DNA of 64,000 nucleotides, taken from the NCBI GenBank assembly GCA_025936755.1, contig JAICSS010000007.1, positions 50,467 to 114,466 on the forward strand, written 5' to 3'. Shown piece by piece: positions 58,986-64,000 of the stretch. Within the stretch, counting starts at the first letter, position 1. Each line of letters opens with the position of its first letter. A program made the translations under genes and the position numbers. Source of the stretch: Solirubrobacterales bacterium. GTDB taxonomy: Bacteria; Actinomycetota; Thermoleophilia; Solirubrobacterales; 70-9. The notes below the pieces were generated by a model that saw nothing but the letters and a program-made list of their open reading frames with translations, was not told where the DNA came from and did not search any database.

Positions 58986-60158
58986 TCAGCTCCCCCCGTG
59001 GATCTTCGTTTTCAAGCTCGCTCTACCCGCAACGGTCTGTTCCAGCCCCAGCGCCTCCTCGACGGGCACGTACTCCACCCCCACCCCCTCCGCCACCGCC
59101 GGGTGCGTCACCTTGCCGCCGGCGACGTTGACCCCGAGCCGCAGCCCCGGGTCCTGCCGGATCGCCTCGGCGACGCCGTGGTCGGCGAGCGCGAGCGCGT
59201 AGGGCAGGGTCGCGTTGGTGAGGGCGTGGGTCGAGGTGATCGGGACCGCGCCGGGCATGTTGGCGACGCAGTAGTGGGTGATCCCGTCGACCTCGAAGGT
59301 CGGTTCGCGGTGGGTGGTCGGGCGCGAGGTCTCGAAGCAGCCGCCCTGGTCGATGGCGACGTCGACCAGCACCGCGCCGGGCTTCATCAGCGCCAGCTGC
59401 TCGCGCCGGATCACGTACGGCGCCCGCGCCCCGTGAACCAGCACGGCGCCGATCACGAGGTCCGCGCTCGGCAGCATCTCCTCGACCGCGAGCGTCGTCG
59501 AGTACACGGTCGAGCAGCGGCCGCCGAAGTCGACTTCGAGCTCCCGCAGGCGGTCGATTGAGCGGTCGTAGACGAAGACGTCGGCTTCCATCCCGATCGC
59601 GATGAAGGCCGCGTTCATCCCCACCACGCCGCCGCCGATCACCATCACGTTGGCGGCGGCGACGCCGGGAACCCCGCCCAGCAGGATCCCGCGGCCGCCC
59701 ATCGGCTTCTCCAGCATGAAGGCGCCGGCCTGGGTCGCGATCTTCCCCGCCACCTCGCTCATCGGCGCCAGCAGCGGCAGCCGGCCGCGCGCGTCCTCGA
59801 CGGTCTCGTAGGCGATCGCCGTCGCCCCGGAGTCGCGGAGACCGCGCGTCTGCTCGGGGTCGGGCGCCAGGTGCAGGTAGGTGAAGAGCAGCTGTTCCGG
59901 CCGCAGCATCGCGATCTCGCTCGGCTGCAGCTCCTTGACGTGGAGGATCATCTCCGCCGCCTCGAATACCCCGGCCGCGTCGGCGGCGATCGTCGCCCCC
60001 TGCGCCTCGTAGGAGCCGTCGGCGATCGCGCTGCCCTCTCCGGCGCCCGCCTGCACCAGCACTTCATGCCCGTGCTCGCAGAGTTCCCGCACCCCGGCCG
60101 GGGTGACGGCGACGCGGTACTCGTCGGACTTGATCTCGGCCGGGACCCCGATCCTCAT
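58986..60158 (-). CDS. ald: alanine dehydrogenase
   Basis: A 390-aa NAD enzyme. [20 protein letters not shown] is the family start; [20 protein letters not shown] holds the substrate region, [20 protein letters not shown] the Rossmann dinucleotide loop, and [17 protein letters not shown] and [20 protein letters not shown] the C-terminal motifs. It interconverts alanine and pyruvate plus ammonia and can recycle the alanine formed by a pyruvate-linked aminotransferase upstream. Its ATG overlaps the PucR stop. Confidence 0.95.
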   Translation of the reverse strand: MRIGVPAEIKSDEYRVAVTPAGVRELCEHGHEVLVQAGAGEGSAIADGSYEAQGATIAADAAGVFEAAEMILHVKELQPSEIAMLRPEQLLFTYLHLAPDPEQTRGLRDSGATAIAYETVEDARGRLPLLAPMSEVAGKIATQAGAFMLEKPMGGRGILLGGVPGVAAANVMVIGGGVVGMNAAFIAIGMEADVFVYDRSIDRLRELEVDFGGRCSTVYSTTLAVEEMLPSADLVIGAVLVHGARAPYVIRREQLALMKPGAVLVDVAIDQGGCFETSRPTTHREPTFEVDGITHYCVANMPGAVPITSTHALTNATLPYALALADHGVAEAIRQDPGLRLGVNVAGGKVTHPAVAEGVGVEYVPVEEALGLEQTVAGRASLKTKIHGGS

Positions 60159-61711
60159 GCGACCAGCTCCCTCGCCCGCAGGGCCAGCCAGAACTCGATC
60201 CGGTCGTGGGCGCGCGAGAGGTCGCGGCCCGTCAGCTCTTCCACCTTGCGCATCCGGTAGCGCAGCGTGTGGCGGTGGCAGTAAACCTGGCGGGCGGCCC
60301 GCTCCCACTGGCCGTTCTGCTCGATGAAGGCCTCCAGCGAGCGCAGCAGCTCCCCCCCGTACTCCTCGTCGCCGCGCTCGATCGGCCCGAGGACGCTGTC
60401 GCAGTAGAGGTCGAGCGCGTCGTCGTCCTGGATCGAGAGCAGCAGGGTGAAGGCGCCGAGGTCGCGCCAGGAGGCGACCTCCGGCGCCGAGCCGTTGTCG
60501 AAGGCGGTCGCCTCCAGGGCGCAGCGCGCCTCGTGGAAGGAGTGGCGCAGGCGGTCCGGCGGCGCCGGGCGGCTGGCGGCGGCCCGGACCGCGCCGCGCT
60601 CGCGGGCGAGGTCGCGCCGGGCCTCCGTCGCCACCTCGACCGCGTCGCGGTCGGCGCAGTCGACGACGGCGCAGAGCACTTCCCGGCCGCCGGCGCTGTG
60701 GGGGGCGACGACCGCCGGGCAGGCGTCGGCGGCGAGCGCCGCTTCCAGCGGGCCGGCCGCCTCGCCGGGGTCGTCGAGCGCGAAGACGAGAACCGCGGCT
60801 TCCTCGCCGATCCCGAAGGGCTCGAGCCGGCGGCGCAGCTCGGTCGGGTCCATCCGGCCGCCGAGGGCGGCGGCGAGGACGTCGCCGGCCAGCCGCCGCT
60901 CGGTCTCGTTCGCGACCCGGCGCCGCATCAGCTCCAGCGCCACCACCGCCACCGCCTGCTGCAGGATCAGCCGCTCGAAGTCGCCGAGGCCGCCGGAGTC
61001 GCGGACGATCACCACCCAGGCCTGCGGCGGGCCGCCGCCGGGGGAGATCACCGGGTGGGCCAATGCCCGCCCGGTGACGTTCGGGTGCGAGGGGACGAAG
61101 GGGTGGCCGTCGCCGGCATGGCTCAACGCTTCCTTGCGGATCGCCGCGATCGCCTCGGCCGAGAGCTGGCGGCGGAAGCCCTTGCCGGCGAGGCGCTCGC
61201 CGCGCCCGTCGAGCACCGCGACGGTGCCGCCGACGGCCGAGGCGACGGTGGCGGCGATTTCCTCCAGCCCGCGCTCCTCGAGGACCAGCCGCTCGAGCCG
61301 CCGCTGCACCGCGATCCCCCGCTGCAGGACCTCGTACTGCTCGTTGACGAGGCGGGCGAAGGCTTTCTCGGTGATCGCGATGAAGGGGACCGAATAGGGC
61401 ACCTCGAAGAGCGGGAATTCCCGCTTCCCGGCCTCGTCGACAAGCGCCTTGGGCAGCGATTTGTGGCTGAACCCGGTCCCGAAGCCGAGCCCGGCGAGGT
61501 TGCGGTCGGCGAGGAGGCGGATGAAGGCGCGCTGCTTGGCGGCGCTGTCGAGCGGGATCCCGGTGGTCAGCATCAGCTCGCCCCCCGAGAGCCTTGGGGT
61601 CGGGTCCTCGAGCTCGGAGATGTGGACCCAGCGCACCGGCGCCGCGGCCGCGTCAGCGCCGGCCGCCAGCTCGAGGTCGAGCTCGTCGAGCAGGCTCTGG
61701 ACAGTGAGCAC
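60155..61711 (-). CDS. PucR-family transcriptional regulator
   Basis: A 518-aa protein. The N-terminal PucR domain (TVQSLLDELDLELAAGADAA; LMLTTGIPLDSAAKQRAFIR; SVPFIAITEKAFARLVNEQY) is followed by a GAF/GGDEF-like middle part. The C-terminal HTH_30 is RQVYCHRHTLRYRMRKVEEL followed by TGRDLS. These regulators activate purine, GABA or proline catabolism on sensing the substrate. GTG 61711 has AGGAG 5 nt upstream. It lies inside the catabolic operon and probably controls the palindrome at 63194-63212. Confidence 0.9.
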   Translation of the reverse strand: MLTVQSLLDELDLELAAGADAAAAPVRWVHISELEDPTPRLSGGELMLTTGIPLDSAAKQRAFIRLLADRNLAGLGFGTGFSHKSLPKALVDEAGKREFPLFEVPYSVPFIAITEKAFARLVNEQYEVLQRGIAVQRRLERLVLEERGLEEIAATVASAVGGTVAVLDGRGERLAGKGFRRQLSAEAIAAIRKEALSHAGDGHPFVPSHPNVTGRALAHPVISPGGGPPQAWVVIVRDSGGLGDFERLILQQAVAVVALELMRRRVANETERRLAGDVLAAALGGRMDPTELRRRLEPFGIGEEAAVLVFALDDPGEAAGPLEAALAADACPAVVAPHSAGGREVLCAVVDCADRDAVEVATEARRDLARERGAVRAAASRPAPPDRLRHSFHEARCALEATAFDNGSAPEVASWRDLGAFTLLLSIQDDDALDLYCDSVLGPIERGDEEYGGELLRSLEAFIEQNGQWERAARQVYCHRHTLRYRMRKVEELTGRDLSRAHDRIEFWLALRARELVA

Positions 61712-61719
61712 TCCCGCTC

Positions 61720-63099
61720 CTAACCGACTACCCGGTCCCAGGCCTCGGCGAGCACCGAGTGCAGCACCTCGTGGATCTCTTCGAACTGCTCGGTGTCGGC
61801 GATCAGCGGCGGCGAGAGCTGCACCACCGGGTCGCCGCGGTCGTCGGCGCGGCAGATCAGCCCGCGCCTGTAGAGCTCGCCGGAGAGGAAGCCGCGCAGC
61901 AGTTCCTCGGACTCCTCGTCGTTGAAGCTCTCCTTCGTCTCCTTGTCTTTGACCAGCTCGACCGCGTGGAAGTAGCCGGCCCCGCGCACGTCGCCGACGA
62001 TCGGCAGCTCGTGCAGGGACTCGAGCATCTGGCGGAACTCGCCCTCCTTGCGGAGGACGTGGCCGCAGAGGTCCTCGCGCTCGTAGACGTCGAGGTTGGC
62101 CATCGCGACCGCGGCGGCGATCGGGTGGCCGGCGAAGGTGAAGCCGTGGGCGAAGGAGGCGTCGCCCTGCATGAACGGCTCGGCGACCCTGTCGGAGGCG
62201 ATCACCCCGCCCATCGGCGCGTAGGCCGAGGTCAGCGCCTTGGCGACCGTGATCAGGTCCGGCACGTAGTCGAAGCGCTCGCAGCCGAAGTAGTGGCCGA
62301 GGCGGCCCCAGGCGCAGATCACCTCGTCGGAGATCATCAGCACGTCGTAGGTGTCGCAGATCTCCCGCACCCGCTGGAAGTAGCCGTCGGGCGGGACGAA
62401 GCAGCCGCCGGCGTTCTGCACCGGCTCGAGGATCACCGCGGCGACCGTCTCCGGCCCCTCGAAGACGATCCGCTCCTCGATCGCGTCCGCCGCCCAGAGC
62501 GGGTCGCGCTCCTCCGGCCAGCGGTAGATGTTCGTGTTCGGGACGTGGCAGCCGCCCGGCGTCAGCGGCTCGAACTGGCTGCGCAGCTCGGTGATGCCGG
62601 TCGCCGAGAGCGCCCCCAGCGAGGTGCCGTGGTAGGCGACCTCGCGGGCGATCACCTTGTGCTTCTGGCCTTTGCCGTGGATGCGGTGGTAGTTGCGGGC
62701 CAGCTTCAGCGCCGACTCGACCGCCTCCGAGCCGCCGGAGGTGAAGAAGACGCGGTTGAGGTCGCCGGGCGCCAGCGAGGCGATCCGCGCCGCCAGTTCG
62801 ATCGCCTTGGGGTGGGCGTAGGACCAAAGCGTGTAGAAGTCGAGCTCTTCGACCTGGCGGGCGGCCGCCTCGCCGTACTCGGTGCGGCCGTGGCCGGCGT
62901 TGACGCAGAAGAGGCCGGAGAGGCCGTCGAGGTAGCGGTTGCCGTGCTCGTCGAATACGTAGCAGCCCTCGGCGCGGGTGATGATCGGGACCTCGTGGTC
63001 CGGCCCGTAGGCGCCCATTCTCGAGAAGTGCATCCAGAGGTGATCGCGGGCCAACTGCTGAAGGTCGGTTGCTGCTGGGGCTTGCGACGCGGTCGCCAT
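61720..63099 (-). CDS. class III omega-aminotransferase (GABA/beta-alanine/putrescine type)
   Basis: A 459-aa fold-type I PLP enzyme. FFTSGGSEAVESALKLARNY, AYHGTSLGALSATG, ILEPVQNAGGCFVPPDGYFQ, ISDEVICAWGRLG and VAKALTSAYAPMGGVIAS (with the Schiff-base Lys in VAKALT) mark class III. It transfers an amino group from an omega-amino acid or polyamine to pyruvate or 2-oxoglutarate. Downstream are PucR, alanine dehydrogenase and a semialdehyde dehydrogenase; upstream and divergent is a polyamine-type ABC ATPase. AAGGAGG precedes the ATG. Confidence 0.9.
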   Translation of the reverse strand: MATASQAPAATDLQQLARDHLWMHFSRMGAYGPDHEVPIITRAEGCYVFDEHGNRYLDGLSGLFCVNAGHGRTEYGEAAARQVEELDFYTLWSYAHPKAIELAARIASLAPGDLNRVFFTSGGSEAVESALKLARNYHRIHGKGQKHKVIAREVAYHGTSLGALSATGITELRSQFEPLTPGGCHVPNTNIYRWPEERDPLWAADAIEERIVFEGPETVAAVILEPVQNAGGCFVPPDGYFQRVREICDTYDVLMISDEVICAWGRLGHYFGCERFDYVPDLITVAKALTSAYAPMGGVIASDRVAEPFMQGDASFAHGFTFAGHPIAAAVAMANLDVYEREDLCGHVLRKEGEFRQMLESLHELPIVGDVRGAGYFHAVELVKDKETKESFNDEESEELLRGFLSGELYRRGLICRADDRGDPVVQLSPPLIADTEQFEEIHEVLHSVLAEAWDRVVG

Positions 63100-63193
63100 G
63101 TAGCCCTCCTCCTTGGATTACGACGTTCTGGACAAAGCTAGACCCCAAATCCAACATTCGCAAGTGGTCTTTGGGTCAAGGACTGGAACGTAG

Positions 63194-63212
63194 CTTGTAC
63201 GTCCTGTACAAG
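63194..63212. promoter_or_regulatory. 19-bp dyad operator in the amine-catabolism divergent region
   Basis: CTTGTAC-GTCCT-GTACAAG with 7-bp perfect arms. It lies in the 235-bp spacer between the aminotransferase and the ABC ATPase, where a regulator of both would bind; PucR is the natural candidate. A weaker dyad (GACCCCAAA ... TTTGGGTC, 63141-63177) lies closer to the aminotransferase. Confidence 0.55.
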
Positions 63213-63334
63213 TCACTCCTGTGCTTTTAGGACATTCGCCCCTTGCGCGTTGATCCACCGGGGCTTACCGTCGCGATTGGGTAGTCAGGGCCTCCGGGTA
63301 GGCAAACGACCGAGAAGGGGCTGATAAACCGGAA

Positions 63335-64000
63335 ATGGAAGACCGAGGAGAGACCTCCAGCGTCGAGCTGCGGAGCGTGACCAAGCGTTTCGACGAGCTG
63401 GCCGCGGTCGACGACCTCAGCCTCGAGCTCGGCGGCGGGGAATTCTTCACCCTGCTCGGCCCGAGCGGCTGCGGCAAGACGACGACGCTGCGGATGATCG
63501 CCGGCTTCGAGCGGCCGACCAGCGGCGAGATCCGGATCGAGGGCGAGGACGTGGCGCATCTGCCGCCGCACAAGCGCCCGACCAACACCGTCTTCCAGAG
63601 CTACGCGCTCTTCCCCCACCTCAGCGTCGAGGCCAACGTCGCCTTCGGGCTGAAGCGGAAGAAGGTGTCGAGGGACGAGACCGCCGAGCGGGTGAAGGCC
63701 GAGCTGGAGCGGGTCGGCCTCGCCGCCGAGGCGAACCGGCGCCCCTCCCAGCTCTCCGGCGGGATGCAGCAGCGGGTCGCCCTGGCGCGGGCGCTCGTCA
63801 ACCTGCCCAAGGTCCTCCTCCTCGACGAGCCGCTCGGCGCGCTCGACCTGAAGCTGCGCAAGGAACTGCAGGTCGAGCTGAAGCGGATCCAGCGCGACGT
63901 CGGCATCACCTTCGTCTACGTCACCCACGACCAGGAGGAGGCGCTGACGATGAGCGACCGGATCGCGGTGATGAACCGCGGCCGGGTCGAGCAGGTGGCG
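63335..64000 (+). CDS. potA: polyamine-type ABC transporter ATPase, PotA-like (3' truncated by window edge)
   Basis: The first 222 residues are visible. [20 protein letters not shown] is the Walker A loop, [20 protein letters not shown] the Q-loop segment, [18 protein letters not shown] the signature, [15 protein letters not shown]alker B and [20 protein letters not shown] the H-loop. This sequence style is typical of PotA/FbpC-type importer ATPases; spermidine/putrescine is favoured because the divergent operon looks like amine catabolism. The permease and binding-protein genes would lie beyond 64000. ATG 63335 has only a weak ribosome site. Confidence 0.85.
   Translation, partial: MEDRGETSSVELRSVTKRFDELAAVDDLSLELGGGEFFTLLGPSGCGKTTTLRMIAGFERPTSGEIRIEGEDVAHLPPHKRPTNTVFQSYALFPHLSVEANVAFGLKRKKVSRDETAERVKAELERVGLAAEANRRPSQLSGGMQQRVALARALVNLPKVLLLDEPLGALDLKLRKELQVELKRIQRDVGITFVYVTHDQEEALTMSDRIAVMNRGRVEQVA

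Noticed and set aside
60155..63163. Single 1,002-codon frame joining aminotransferase and PucR regions
   Set aside because: Only the C-terminal 518 residues are PucR. The rest is the aminotransferase gene read out of frame, and GTG 61711 has its own ribosome site.

Overview
The window is GC-rich throughout. It carries an actinobacterial gene set: a fused PafB/PafC-type WYL regulator, a DtxR regulator, an ECF sigma/RskA-type anti-sigma pair, PucR, and an acyl-CoA carboxylase alpha chain with an attached biotin domain. It also carries large secreted proteins and TetR proteins of a style I associate with Thermoleophilia (Solirubrobacterales). That placement is an inference from gene content; no rRNA or marker set is present to prove it. 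I found 54 protein genes, including one truncated at each window edge, a five-codon leader ORF and one tRNA-Phe. I saw no CRISPR array, transposase, integrase or replication origin.

Layout. 1-9.4 kb: end of a DJ-1/PfpI gene, a secreted glycosidase-like protein, a penicillin acylase, an MBL hydrolase, a fused WYL regulator, an OB-HD exoribonuclease-like protein, a YtpB-like terpene synthase and a TetR ligand-binding domain without a DNA-binding domain. 9.4-23.5 kb: a minus-strand block of secreted proteins with two pairs of paralogues (about 255 aa and about 945 aa), an MMPL transporter and an NHL beta-propeller protein. 23.7-25.1 kb: a double-TetR regulator with a coupled five-codon leader ORF. 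25.2-29.6 kb: a compact RiPP-type operon, the most interesting part of the window. 29.6-49.2 kb: tRNA-Phe, then mostly housekeeping genes (GH15 hydrolase, MrfA-like helicase, folP, DtxR, ferritin-like/sigma/anti-sigma operon, sucCD, sulfatase, biotin-dependent carboxylase). 48.8-49.5 kb: a divergent RHH/Doc-like toxin-antitoxin pair. 49.6-54.7 kb: assimilatory sulfate reduction (sir, cysH, sat, cysC) beside rhodanese and dodecin. 54.7-57.6 kb: a DUF559 protein and an RTX-like protein. 57.6-64 kb: aminotransferase, PucR, alanine dehydrogenase and semialdehyde dehydrogenase, divergent from a potA-like ABC ATPase. That set reads as polyamine or omega-amino acid uptake and catabolism.

The candidate new system is the four-gene minus-strand operon at 29453-25263. 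It encodes an eight-cysteine protein with a repeated CxFSCxIST motif, a stand-alone HopA1/lanthipeptide-lyase-like protein, an active-looking protein kinase fused to a LanC cyclase with a Cys-Cys-Gly zinc site, and a 70-aa amphipathic two-cysteine peptide. The genes are spaced by 31 nt, a 4-nt ATGA overlap and 3 nt, with the last ribosome site inside the cyclase gene. The arrangement looks like a class III/IV lanthipeptide synthetase split into lyase and kinase-cyclase polypeptides. It has a zinc site known from ProcM-like class II enzymes, and no dedicated transporter or protease is visible.

A second theme is palindromic DNA. A 52-bp element with 17-bp perfect arms lies in frame inside folP, an 18-bp-armed hairpin encloses the start codon of the DUF559 gene, and a third hairpin sits upstream of the penicillin acylase. 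A third theme is a promoter-like repeat found at two places 15 kb apart, each next to a TetR-type gene.
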